Below are positions 7,742-15,757 of a stretch of DNA of 34,106 nucleotides, one piece after another. A program made the translations under genes and the position numbers. Within the stretch, counting starts at the first letter, position 1. The number at the start of each line of letters is the position of its first letter. Where the stretch lies: contig NZ_FOOK01000033.1 of assembly GCF_900113175.1 (NCBI RefSeq), forward strand, positions 1-34,106, written 5' to 3'. Source of the stretch: Planifilum fulgidum (lineage in GTDB: Bacteria; Bacillota; Bacilli; Thermoactinomycetales; DSM-44946). The notes below the pieces were generated by a model. It had not been told where the DNA came from. It was given only the letters and a program-made list of their open reading frames with translations, and did no database searches.

Positions 7742-8641
7742 GTGCGCGAGTTGACCACCAGCAAGAGGGGCCTGGATCACTCCCTTCTGCCCATGCGTCT
7801 TTATCACAAGGCCAAAAAGTTGGGAGTTTGGGATCCGCAGGACATCGATTTGACCCAGGACAAAAAGGACTGGGAAAAATTCAATGATGTGGAAAAGGAA
7901 ATGACCCTGCGCCTGTGCGCCATGTTTCAGGCCGGCGAGGAAGCGGTCACCCGGGATTTGCTCCCCCTGATCCAGGTGATTTCCAACGAGGGACGGCTGG
8001 AAGAGGAGATGTATCTGACCACCTTCCTCTTCGAAGAGGCGAAGCACACCGAGATCTTTCGCCGGTTCCTGGACGAGGTGGGGGATGTCCCCGAGAAGGA
8101 CTTGTCCGTGTATCACCTGGACAATTACCGGAAAATGTTTTACGAGTATCTGCCGCAGGCCATGGAGCGCCTCAATCACGATCCCTCCCCGGAAGCCCAG
8201 GCGGAGGCCTCCGTCACCTACAACATGATTGTGGAGGGGGTCCTGGCGGAGACGGGGTATTACTCCACCTTCCAATCCTACAAGCGGCTCGGCATCATGC
8301 CCGGGACCGTCCAGGCCTTTCATTACCTGCAGCGGGACGAATCCCGTCACATCGCCTACGGCGTTTACCTCCTGCAGCGCCTCATCATCGAACACGACGT
8401 GTGGGATGTGGTCCAGAAGCGGATGGAGTTTCTCCTGCCGGTGGCCATCGGGATCGTGAATGAATTGATCAATCAGGTGGACGAACTTCCCTTTGGGCTG
8501 GATAAGGAAGAGATGATCCAGTATGCCATGAAGCAGTTCGATATCCGGATGAGCCTGTTGGAGCGGGCGCGCGGAAAATCGGCGAAGGATCTTTCCAGCC
8601 TGAGCGAGGAGACGATGAAGACGGTGAAGGAAGAGTTCTGA
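7742..8641 (+). CDS. R2-like ligand-binding oxidase (R2lox, Mn/Fe)
   Basis: A 299-residue ferritin-like protein of the R2lox group, named from GkR2loxI of Geobacillus kaustophilus. By analogy the six metal ligands are E66, E99, H102, E165, E200 and H203, in FQAGEEAVT, FEEAKH, IVEGVLAE and RDESRH. V69 and Y160 are in place to form the Val-Tyr ether cross-link known from the family. This separates it from the R2 subunit of ribonucleotide reductase; there is also no reductase large subunit beside it. Known members assemble a Mn/Fe centre, activate oxygen and hold a fatty-acid ligand; their physiological reaction is unsettled. Start GTG 7742 follows GGGGAGGAAG. It is the second gene of a likely four-gene operon. 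Confidence 0.93.
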   Translation: MRELTTSKRGLDHSLLPMRLYHKAKKLGVWDPQDIDLTQDKKDWEKFNDVEKEMTLRLCAMFQAGEEAVTRDLLPLIQVISNEGRLEEEMYLTTFLFEEAKHTEIFRRFLDEVGDVPEKDLSVYHLDNYRKMFYEYLPQAMERLNHDPSPEAQAEASVTYNMIVEGVLAETGYYSTFQSYKRLGIMPGTVQAFHYLQRDESRHIAYGVYLLQRLIIEHDVWDVVQKRMEFLLPVAIGIVNELINQVDELPFGLDKEEMIQYAMKQFDIRMSLLERARGKSAKDLSSLSEETMKTVKEEF

Positions 8642-8704
8642 GCACCGGCATGGAATATCCGGCGGTGCGGAGAAGCATCCGCGCCGCCAAGGGGGGAAAT
8701 TGCG

Positions 8705-10471
8705 GTGGCAACTCCGGTCCCGAAGGATCAAGGGGAAAGGTCCGCGGAACAGGTGAAGCCGCTTTCCGCGGAGGAGAAGGAAAGGATCCGGCAAGAGATC
8801 TGGAAAATGCGGAGGGCCATCACGAAGGGCGGGCGCTTTCGAACCATCGCAGGGGTCATGGCCAAACACGGGCTTTTGTATTTGCTGACGGACCGGAGCA
8901 TGTTTCGCTGGATTCCGGGCAAAAGAACCACGCCGGAGGATGACCAGGAATTGCAGCGGGTCGGCCGTCGCCTTCGCCTCGCCTTTGAGGAGCTGGGGCC
9001 CACTTTCATCAAGTTGGGGCAGGTGCTGGTGACCCGGCAGGAATTGATTCCGGAACCCGTCACGGCGGAGTTGGCCAAGTTGCTGGATGAGGTTCCCCCG
9101 ATGCCCTTCCGGTATATGGCGTACGTCATGGATGAGGAGTTGCCCGAGGGTTTGGCCACCTTCGAATGGATCGACAAGGAACCGATCGGATCCGCCTCGC
9201 TGGCGCAGGTTTACCGGGCCCGACTGAAGGACGGGCGCATGTGCGCGGTCAAAGTGGTCCGCCCCCACGTGGGGAAACTGTTTCAGACGGATATCGCGGT
9301 GATCCGGAAATTCGCCCGGCGCGTTCACAGGCTTCTTCCTCCCGAGTGGGCGGCGGCCGTCGATCTGCCGGGATTGGTCGACGATTACTACAGCAGTTCG
9401 ATGAATGAGCTGGATATGCGCGTCGAGGCGCGAAACATGGAGGAACACGGCCGGCTGGGCGAGGAGTTTGAAACGATCGGCGTACCCGAGGTTTATCACG
9501 CGACGCCTTCCGTTTTGGTGATGGAATATGTGGACGGGTGGAATCTGAAGGAGTTTCCGGTCGATTTTCTCACCTTTGAAGAGCGCTTTGAAAGGATGAT
9601 GGACCTGGCCCACTATTATATCAAGACCTTTACCGAAGGATATTATCACGCCGATCCTCACGGGTCCAATCTCATCCTGGACCGCCGCACCAAAAAGGTG
9701 ATCGGCATCGACTGGGGCATGGTGGGCCGGCTGGATGCCCTGCACACGGAAGCGATTTTCCGGATGTTGCTCCACATCCGGCTGAATCAGGCGGAGGATG
9801 CGGCGGAGGCCGCCTTGGACATCGTCCATCCGACGCCGTATACGGATCCCGTCCGCCTGAAGGACGAGATTCGGACGGTCTTTATCCGATATGTCAACAG
9901 CGAACAGGGAAGCAAATACAACTGGGGCAATCTGCTGATTCAGGCGATCACCGTCGCCATGCGCAATTACTGCCGGATCCCCAACGGCCTGGCTCTGTGG
10001 GCCAAGGGCTTTTCGGCGGCGGAGGGAACGGCCCGTTGGCTGTGTCCCGAGATCAGCTACCATGTGGTGCTGGAGTCGGCCGACGTGCAGATTCTTCGCC
10101 GCTGGCTGGGGCGGCGCTTCAACTATCGGGCCAACGCCAGCTGGATCACGGAGGCCGCCAAACTGGTCGCCACTTTACCGCGCCGGATCAACAAGATCCT
10201 GGAAAAGCTGGCGTGGAACGATTGGAAATGGGTGGTGGTGAACCGCCTGGACGATGATTCCGCCCGCCAGTTGAACCGGATGGTGAACCGGATCACCCTG
10301 GGCGTGATGGCCAGCGGGTTGTTTGTGGGCAGCTCCCTGCTCCTTTCCTTCGGAGGCGAGCAGGTGCTTTCGGTTCCTTCCCTCCGCTGGCTGGCGGTGG
10401 GCATGCTGTGGGGTTCGGCGGTCCTCGCTTTATATGTGGTGTGGCGGGTGATCCGTTCCAAAAGGGCTTGA
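8705..10471 (+). CDS. UbiB/AarF (ABC1/COQ8-type) atypical kinase
   Basis: A 588-residue protein from GTG 8705, 8 nt behind AAGGGGGG. It carries the family's KxGQ motif (FIKLGQ, K103-G105-Q106), an SASLAQVYRARL loop followed by CAVKVVRP, the ELDMRVEARNMEE helix, the HADPHGSNLIL catalytic loop and IDWGMVG in place of DFG. Two hydrophobic helices close the protein (LGVMASGLFVGSSLLLSF and WLAVGMLWGSAVLALYVVW), as expected of a membrane-tethered UbiB protein. COQ8/UbiB proteins act as ATPases supporting quinone biosynthesis or lipid movement rather than as protein kinases. No quinone gene is nearby; the partners here are a lipid carrier and R2lox, so a lipid-extracting ATPase role is a reasonable inference. 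Confidence 0.88.
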   Translation: MATPVPKDQGERSAEQVKPLSAEEKERIRQEIWKMRRAITKGGRFRTIAGVMAKHGLLYLLTDRSMFRWIPGKRTTPEDDQELQRVGRRLRLAFEELGPTFIKLGQVLVTRQELIPEPVTAELAKLLDEVPPMPFRYMAYVMDEELPEGLATFEWIDKEPIGSASLAQVYRARLKDGRMCAVKVVRPHVGKLFQTDIAVIRKFARRVHRLLPPEWAAAVDLPGLVDDYYSSSMNELDMRVEARNMEEHGRLGEEFETIGVPEVYHATPSVLVMEYVDGWNLKEFPVDFLTFEERFERMMDLAHYYIKTFTEGYYHADPHGSNLILDRRTKKVIGIDWGMVGRLDALHTEAIFRMLLHIRLNQAEDAAEAALDIVHPTPYTDPVRLKDEIRTVFIRYVNSEQGSKYNWGNLLIQAITVAMRNYCRIPNGLALWAKGFSAAEGTARWLCPEISYHVVLESADVQILRRWLGRRFNYRANASWITEAAKLVATLPRRINKILEKLAWNDWKWVVVNRLDDDSARQLNRMVNRITLGVMASGLFVGSSLLLSFGGEQVLSVPSLRWLAVGMLWGSAVLALYVVWRVIRSKRA

Positions 10472-10505
10472 TCCGATGCGGGAGGCAACCGGATGGAGGG
10501 ATCGC

Positions 10506-10874
10506 ATGGATAATGAAAAGATGACCATGGAACAGCGGATTGAGGCTTTTTACCGGCAGAGCGGCGGCCCCAACAACGACCGGATACCGGAACTTCTGGA
10601 AAAACATCTCCTCCATGCGAAGGATCACGGGATGCCCGGCTACAGGGAAACCTTTGAAGACGGCATCATGGATGTGGTATTGAACGATCCCAGCCTGCTG
10701 CTCCTTTATGAGCGGATTCAGCGCTGGCGGTTGAAGAGGCGGGCGGAGGGCGGGGACATGGCAGCCCTGAAAGAAAGGATCGAATCCCTGGAGCGGGAAG
10801 TGGCTAGGTTGAGGGAGACGATCGACCGGATGATGCGGGAGCAGGCGTCTGCAGGGGATTCCAAAAGCCCGTAA
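10506..10874 (+). CDS. Small coiled-coil protein, unknown
   Basis: A 122-residue protein, no family recognised. ATG 10506 is chosen because GGAGGG lies 5 nt upstream; an in-frame ATG at 10476 is also possible. The first 75 residues are mixed helical. Residues of about 88-112 form a regular heptad coiled coil (LKERIESLEREVARLRETID). No membrane segment or signal peptide. It starts 34 nt after the UbiB-type gene and is the last gene before the terminator at 10931-10992, so it belongs to the R2lox operon and may tether or oligomerise one of its partners. Confidence 0.7.
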   Translation: MDNEKMTMEQRIEAFYRQSGGPNNDRIPELLEKHLLHAKDHGMPGYRETFEDGIMDVVLNDPSLLLLYERIQRWRLKRRAEGGDMAALKERIESLEREVARLRETIDRMMREQASAGDSKSP

Positions 10875-10930
10875 GGCGGGTGGTCGGGCGCTTTTCCGGC
10901 GCAAAGCGGGAATCCCAAGTATGGAAGGAC

Positions 10931-10992
10931 CGATTTTCCGGCGGACGACCCCTGGCGCGTACCGGGGCGGAAAATCGCGTCCCTTTTCTTTT
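10931..10992 (+). terminator. Rho-independent terminator closing the R2lox operon
   Basis: A 10-bp stem CGATTTTCCG (10931-10940) pairs with CGGAAAATCG (10968-10977). An inner CCCC/GGGG stem (10949-10952 with 10964-10967) lies inside the loop. A T-rich tract follows (CCCTTTTCTTTTTC). Confidence 0.6.
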
Positions 10993-11265
10993 TCATAGTG
11001 AAGCGGTTTTCCTCATGGTCCGAAGGGGATGCCGCACCCTATGCCCGCATGGCAAAGCCTCTCACAAAAAGCCGGTCTTCTCCCGAGGAAGCTGTGCAGC
11101 TGTTTTAATCCCAACCGGTCAAGAGATCAAATCGAAAATTGCGTACAATTTTAAGTGAAGCGGCTGCTGCGTTAAGAACACGCCAAGTTTTGGGAGAGGG
11201 TTACACCCGGAATGGAAAAATCCAAAATGGTGACCGTGCTTGTGGTTTGAGGGGGTGATAGAAAA
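10993..11265. other. Transition into AT-rich island
   Basis: No gene is supported here. Composition moves from GC-rich to AT-rich across about 11000-11270, marking the left border of the immunity-gene island. I saw no tRNA, integrase or direct repeat that would mark an insertion site. Confidence 0.4.
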
Positions 11266-11712
11266 GTGTTCTTGCTAAAATACAAAATATGTTACGAAGA
11301 TTTAGTTGCCAGATCTCCCGATGACTTTGAAATGACGAAATAATTGAAGGTCAAATAGAGCTGTTATTTGACGGTAAAAAGTTTGGCCTTTGTGATGAGG
11401 AGATCCCATTTGGCCATGAACGATTGATCACATGGTTTAGATTGCTGAACTTCGCAAAAAATACGTGGCTGTCCCTGATATCGAATCGTTTAGATGGATG
11501 GAATTCATACATGATGATCAGACTATAAAAGTAAATTTGATTCAGCCGCGAATCGAAACCCGCAATGGTTTTGTAATTACCGATCCGATTGAATCAAAAA
11601 GTTATATCTGGCGGGATATTGTGATAGATAACAATTTATCAATGATGTCATTTCGTTGAATCCTTCTCTAAAAGACAGCAAAGTGTTGAGGAATTTGAAA
11701 CGGCTTATATAG
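11266..11712 (+). pseudogene. Decayed immunity-type gene (DUF5984-like)
   Basis: The coding trace begins at GTG 11266, behind GGGGGTGATAG, with MFLLKYKICYEDLVARSPDD. It moves to a second frame near 11340 (IIEGQIELLFDGKKFGL, then EEIPFGHERLITWF), to a third near 11440 (ELRKKYVAVPDIESFRWMEF) and again near 11640 (DVISLNPSLKDSKVL), ending at a stop at 11712. Joined up, about 145 residues resemble DUF5984-type proteins, which I know as immunity-like genes of Firmicute toxin loci. At least three frameshifts mean no intact product. The family name is from memory and tentative; the decay is plain in the sequence. Confidence 0.55.
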
Positions 11713-12124
11713 CACAAACAGTCCCGTCTGCCTGGGTATCATTGAAATTCGCCGATATCGGCATCGATTGGCTTGGAAGGCTGTCCCAAGGGGTTAACCT
11801 TCGACTGGTCAATACACCCGATAATCTCCCGAAAGCGATACGTCACGAATTCCCCCCTCCACGTTGCGCTATAAGTTCGTTCGTCCTCCCTTCTCCCGAA
11901 CCCCCATTTACTTGATAAGGAAGTGAAGCAACTTTCTCTGGAGTCCCCAAAATGAAAACCGCAACGTGTGAAGAACAATGAACCCAGTATTGCCATTCTC
12001 TGATGAAACAGCGCTTTTCGAGATTTCCACCGACTCCAGTAAATCACCCGTACGAACTTCGATACTTCGAGTTTTTAGTGAGAGCAGATGTACAAAGCTC
12101 TTTTCATAAAAGGGAGAAATGAAA
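11713..12124. other. Spacer in immunity island, no firm gene
   Basis: No reading frame here matches a family I know. On the minus strand a 35-codon frame (GTG 11846 to stop 11739) has a strong GGAGGGGGGA site 4-5 nt upstream, but no recognisable product. The remainder is probably debris of a former toxin or immunity gene. Confidence 0.3.
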
Positions 12125-12530
12125 ATGACTCTTTTTGATGAATGTATCGAGGCATTGAAAAGAGAAGGCGAGGTTATTGTTTTGTCTGAGGAAGAAACGA
12201 ATGAAGTGATAAATGAATTTGAAAAAAGTGTTCCTTCAGATCCGCTTGTTGCCAAAGTGGATTTCACACGAATATCGAGAAAAAAAAGCAATTGAAGATG
12301 ATGAGGACATATTGGAGGAGCTATATAAAAATCATGTCAATATAAACGAGCCGGTATATGTTTTCTGGAATGACGCGGACTTACCAGCCATTCAAACCTT
12401 TATAAAAAATGTTGTCAATGTCCTGGAGGATGTTATATCCGTCAGCTTTGACACTTACATTTTTTGCCCCAAGGAGAGGTACTTTGTGGAATATTATCAC
12501 GAAGGTGAAACCTTTTTGGGTTTTTACTAG
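12125..12530 (+). pseudogene. Frameshifted CdiI-type immunity gene, first copy
   Basis: The start ATG 12125 lies 8 nt behind AGGGAG. The product opens MTLFDECIEALKREGEVIVL and runs to an A8 tract near 12280-12288, where it shifts frame and stops. The other frame continues EDDEDILEELYKNHVNINEP and ends in YYHEGETFLGFY at 12530. Deleting one A would restore a protein of about 134 residues collinear with the intact gene at 13392-13796. It is therefore a tandem duplicate inactivated by homopolymer slippage, unless the A8 is a sequencing error or a slippery site used in vivo. The family resembles immunity proteins of contact-dependent inhibition toxins; that name is tentative. Confidence 0.7.
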
Positions 12531-12606
12531 AGGGGAATGAAGGGAAAAAAAATGGACAGTGTTTTTGTCCATCGATAGGGTAAAAACTCTCTGGGGTCGA
12601 AGGAAG

Positions 12607-12641
12607 GGGTGACGCTGATGTCACCCCCAATTTTATTGTTG
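12607..12641 (+). terminator. Rho-independent terminator
   Basis: A perfect 8-bp stem, GGGGTGAC (12607-12614) with GTCACCCC (12621-12628), has a 6-nt loop and is followed by ATTTTATTGTT. It lies 76 nt after the first CdiI-type copy. Confidence 0.7.
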
Positions 12642-12778
12642 GGGGGAAGTCCCGCATTGTGGTTCAGGGTGTCGAAGTTTTCGCCAGCCTGTTATCTTCT
12701 TGAAATTGGAGGATAATGGTAATCAAACGATAGTCAAAGCCCGCCTGGAAAAACAAAGAAAATCGCGGGGAAATAATT

Positions 12779-13147
12779 ATGGCAAAATGGAAACTTGATT
12801 TTGATGACTTCCATCCAACTACTATCATCGATCCCAATTGGGATCAAATTAGCCAGCAATTAGATCGTTTAGATGGAGAGAGCTTAAACAACCTTTCTTT
12901 AACTCGAATTGGGAAAGGATCTGAACGTCGCTACATCGTTACCTATCAACCGGAGAACGATAATGATGCTGTAACATTGGTTGATCCATCGCTTTCAGGT
13001 CCACCAATTGAACTGACTGTTCAATCCACAGTCAAATTACCGGCAGAGTTTTGTGTAAAAAAACCATTGATGAAACAAGCATTTAAACGGAAAAATTGGC
13101 AAACGAACTTGTTTGGGAATCATAAAGAGGAATTGGCCCCAAGATGA
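12779..13147 (+). CDS. Imm1-type immunity protein with altered C-terminus
   Basis: A 122-residue protein, ATG 12779. It opens MAKWKLDFDDFHP and contains SLTRIGKGSERRYIVTYQPE followed by LVDPSLSGPPIELTVQS, which match my memory of the Imm1 immunity family found beside deaminase-type polymorphic toxins. The match holds to about residue 103 (PLMKQAFK). The last 19 residues are unlike the family's usual end, and a different frame takes over near 13090. I infer a truncation or recombination at this point. No ribosome site stronger than GGGGAA is seen. Its cognate toxin is absent from the window. Confidence 0.55.
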   Translation: MAKWKLDFDDFHPTTIIDPNWDQISQQLDRLDGESLNNLSLTRIGKGSERRYIVTYQPENDNDAVTLVDPSLSGPPIELTVQSTVKLPAEFCVKKPLMKQAFKRKNWQTNLFGNHKEELAPR

Positions 13148-13293
13148 TGGACGTAGATGGATACACATCGATCTGCGCGGCGGCCAAAGTCAAGGTATGC
13201 CGAAGCCCCCGCCCGGCAATTCGAGATGTTCAATATAAACGTTTTTCAATTCCTGAGAGAACGAAAGGGCGGTTTTCACCACGTCCTGGATAG
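13131..13293 (+). pseudogene. Toxin-tail-like remnant
   Basis: In a frame different from the Imm1-type gene, the sequence reads NWPQDDGRRWIHIDLRGGQ then QGMPKPPPGNSR. After a frameshift near 13225 it continues DVQYKRFSIPERTKGRF to a stop at 13293. The composition (W-x-H-I-D-L-R-G-G, then a proline-rich end) is like the C-terminal end of secreted toxin domains, and a toxin end just before an immunity gene is the expected order. I cannot name the toxin fold. It lies 99 nt upstream of the intact CdiI-type gene. Confidence 0.4.
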
Positions 13294-13391
13294 GTTCGAA
13301 AGTTGTTGGTACAATCCAGTCCGCAGATAGAAAGAAATTATGCTGGATTGGATCCGGGAAGACAGCAAAGTCGGGGAAAGGGGAATTGAAA

Positions 13392-13796
13392 ATGGACATT
13401 TTTGATGAATGTATTGAGGCATTAAGAAATGAGGGTGAGGTTATTGTTTTATCTGAGGAGGAATCAAATGAGGTATTAAAAGAATTTAAAGAAAATATTC
13501 CTTTGGATTGGTTTGTCGGGAAAGTTGATTTCAACCGAATACCACGTAAGAAAGAGATAGTAGATGATGAGGACATCTTGGAGGAGTTGCAAAAAAATAA
13601 TGTCGATGTGAATGAGCAAGTATATGTTTTCTGGTTTAATGCAGACTTGCCAGTTATTCAAACTTCGATTAAAAATATCATTCAAGTTTTCGATGAGGTT
13701 ATATCCGTAGACTTTGATACTTGGATCTTTTGTCCAAAGGAAAGGTACGTTGTGGAGTATTATCATGAGGGGGAGACCTTCTTGGGGTTCTACTAA
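13392..13796 (+). CDS. CdiI-type immunity protein, intact second copy
   Basis: A 134-residue protein from ATG 13392, 7 nt behind AAAGGGGA. It begins MDIFDECIEALRNEGEVIVL and ends CPKERYVVEYYHEGETFLGFY. It is acidic and lacks a signal peptide, like cytoplasmic immunity proteins. I believe it belongs to a CdiI-type family annotated as CDI toxin immunity protein, but this is from memory. It is the uninterrupted paralogue of 12125-12530, with about two thirds of residues identical by eye. The toxin-tail-like fragment just upstream may be what is left of its partner. Codon use is AT-rich compared with the genes before 11000. Confidence 0.65.
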   Translation: MDIFDECIEALRNEGEVIVLSEEESNEVLKEFKENIPLDWFVGKVDFNRIPRKKEIVDDEDILEELQKNNVDVNEQVYVFWFNADLPVIQTSIKNIIQVFDEVISVDFDTWIFCPKERYVVEYYHEGETFLGFY

Positions 13797-14016
13797 GGCA
13801 GAGGGAGCCGGTTTTTCTGTTCAGCGATGTATCTCTCATGTCGATATAACAGGAGCAGAGGCTTCCATGAAGGGGTTTTTTAAAGCTTGGAAACGTCTGT
13901 ACCGAAGTTTCGGCTGGGCCTGCAGGAACTTTCCAACGATGGTGTATGCAGTGGGAGAAGATATTGGGTTTGGAACCCTAAAGTCTTTTACTGCCAAAGG
14001 GTGAGGAGAGTTAATC

Positions 14017-14538
14017 ATGTTTCATGTGCAAACGTATATATACTTTCCCATTGTCCGTCATAAATTTACTTCTTTTCCCACGAGGATACCTGTGGATGAT
14101 ACGGTCACATTGAGAAGAGCGAAACCCTATCTGGATCTTGATAGGTTTGAAGGTTACATTGAATTGACTTACTATGGACAACCGATCCTTACCCACAAAT
14201 TGGGGGATTTTATTATAGATTACTGGTGTTATTTGGTGGAAGCTCTTGAAGACTATATAAAAAAAGGATCAGGACGAATGTATTTGCCTGATCAGCCGAT
14301 ACCGATTGAATTTGAAGAGAAAGGATTGAATTGGGTGTTAATGATAGTTGGTGAGGCAGGGGAATATGGGAAGTGGTTGTTACCCAGAGAAGAATTAATA
14401 AAAGCTCTGATAAAGGGGGCTGTTCGGTTTTTTAAAGGGTTATACGATGCATTTGGCAATGATAATGTTGGACAAAATTATTTTAAGGGATTGTACAAAG
14501 AATTTTTGGAAATCAATAAACGATATTTCGGCAATTAA
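14017..14538 (+). CDS. Unknown protein, candidate immunity protein
   Basis: A 173-residue protein from ATG 14017, 7 nt behind GGTGAGGAGAG, a strong ribosome site. No family recognised. It has an N-terminal beta-rich part (YIELTYYGQPILTHKLGDFI), a conserved-looking aromatic helix (DYWCYLVEALEDYI) and a helical C-terminus with many Lys, Phe and Tyr residues. No signal peptide or membrane segment. Its AT-rich composition and place after three immunity-type genes suggest another immunity or orphan cassette. The 220-nt stretch before it (13797-14016) has no gene I can support. Confidence 0.6.
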   Translation: MFHVQTYIYFPIVRHKFTSFPTRIPVDDTVTLRRAKPYLDLDRFEGYIELTYYGQPILTHKLGDFIIDYWCYLVEALEDYIKKGSGRMYLPDQPIPIEFEEKGLNWVLMIVGEAGEYGKWLLPREELIKALIKGAVRFFKGLYDAFGNDNVGQNYFKGLYKEFLEINKRYFGN

Positions 14539-14674
14539 ATTGTATTTTAAATTCAAGCCAATTCGGGAATCGTGCCGAGGAAAAATCCAGATGATGTTTC
14601 AAGACAATCCGGTGCTGTCACTTCGATGTGGCGGGCATCCCAATGATTCCATGAAAGTGTTTTTTTCCATCATC

Positions 14675-14710
14675 AAGTCCCTTGACAAGGGGACTTCCCC
14701 TTTTTCCTCC
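14675..14710 (+). terminator. Rho-independent terminator ending the island
   Basis: AAGTCC-CTT (14675-14683) pairs with AAG-GGACTT (14687-14696) with a one-base bulge. TTCCCCTTTTTCC follows. It separates the plus-strand island from the minus-strand gene ending at 14760. Confidence 0.5.
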
Positions 14711-14759
14711 TGAGTGGTCGGTCCAAGCTGCAAGTGGCGGTCTCCAGTTCGGAAGGCTT

Positions 14760-15446
14760 TCACTCACCCCAAAGTTTTTGATCATAATAGTCCACCGTCA
14801 GGGAGATATAATCGGGAGCGCCCAGATCGGTTTTCAAGAACGAATCCAAATGAACATGATCGTGATATCTTCCAGGATCCGAAAATCGGGGACCTGTCCG
14901 GGCCAAGTCGATAAAACTTCCGATCATGTAGCGAAACACCCGGAAGCTCCCCACCAGAAACAGGGTTTCGAACCGCTTCTCCGCATGGAGCCGGTCGTGG
15001 GGGCGTTCATGCCATAGGCGGTCGAAGTCGCGGGGGAGGGGGTTCAAACTGCGGGCGATGTCGGATCTCACCGAGGCGGCATCGATCGAGTGCAGTTTTC
15101 CCCTTTTTAACCGGGAGCGGATGCGTTTCCAATCCTTCAGGGGGAATTGCAAATGGTGATGCAGAAGGACGAGATCCAACCCCTTTTCCAACCCCTGCCG
15201 TTTCAGATAGTGGGACAGGGGGTTTTTCCGGGTTGGTAGGTAAATCAGAGATCCGCGGCACCGGGCTGCCACGGACCAAAGCCACCCCAGTCTCTGGAGA
15301 TCCTGTCGGTTGCTGAAAATAACAAAGTCATTGTCGCCTGTCCTGTCGACGATAAAGGTGTGGGTAAGCGGTTCTGCCGGAGTAAGTACGCGCGCCGGTC
15401 CTGCCCGGTATTCGATGAGACGAAAGCTTCTGGAAGACAAAAACAT
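14760..15446 (-). CDS. Unknown protein
   Basis: A protein of about 228 residues, no family recognised. It contains FRLIEYRAGPARVLTPAEP and TFIVDRTGDNDFVIFSNRQD near the N-terminus and is rich in Arg, His and Leu, with LVLLHHHLQF near residue 93. No signal peptide or membrane helix is evident. Start is uncertain: ATG 15446, GTG 15449 and TTG 15440 are all in frame, and the ribosome site AGAGGTGAT overlaps the ATG, so TTG 15440 may be the true start. Composition is GC-rich again, so it belongs to the ordinary chromosome rather than the island. Confidence 0.65.
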   Translation of the reverse strand: MFLSSRSFRLIEYRAGPARVLTPAEPLTHTFIVDRTGDNDFVIFSNRQDLQRLGWLWSVAARCRGSLIYLPTRKNPLSHYLKRQGLEKGLDLVLLHHHLQFPLKDWKRIRSRLKRGKLHSIDAASVRSDIARSLNPLPRDFDRLWHERPHDRLHAEKRFETLFLVGSFRVFRYMIGSFIDLARTGPRFSDPGRYHDHVHLDSFLKTDLGAPDYISLTVDYYDQKLWGE

Positions 15447-15757
15447 CACCTCTTGGTTTCATACGCTGACTTGCGGGATTGAATTTTTTCCCGGGGCGGG
15501 CGCTGGTGACACGGGGGTTCGGATCTGTCGCGCTTCAAACTTTGCTGCTCCCTCTCTTTGGGGCATTCCGCCGCCCGGTGCAGGCTCGTCTTTCTTTCAT
15601 GAGCATTCAATCTGTTCTCCGTGTTGCGCAGGTAAAAGATTTCATGAAACAGGATCAAGGCGGTTCCCCAAGGCTTGTACTCCCGGCGCGGCCCTCCTTC
15701 AAAGGGGGAAGGGGGCCGATGCGTATCCCGGAGGCGGTGCGGCGCCATGCCATCGGC
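15447..15757. other. Spacer, nothing firm seen
   Basis: These 311 bases contain several open frames on both strands, but none has a ribosome site with a plausible product. A TTTCATGAAA palindrome lies near 15640. The promoter of the minus-strand unknown gene should be here; I could not identify it with confidence. Confidence 0.35.

Noticed and set aside
7742-8641. Ribonucleotide reductase small subunit
   Set aside because: The V69/Y160 pair of R2lox is present, length and ligands fit R2lox, and no large subunit is nearby.
7535-10063. 842-codon minus-strand frame across the R2lox operon
   Set aside because: It covers three well-identified plus-strand genes; it arises from codon bias.
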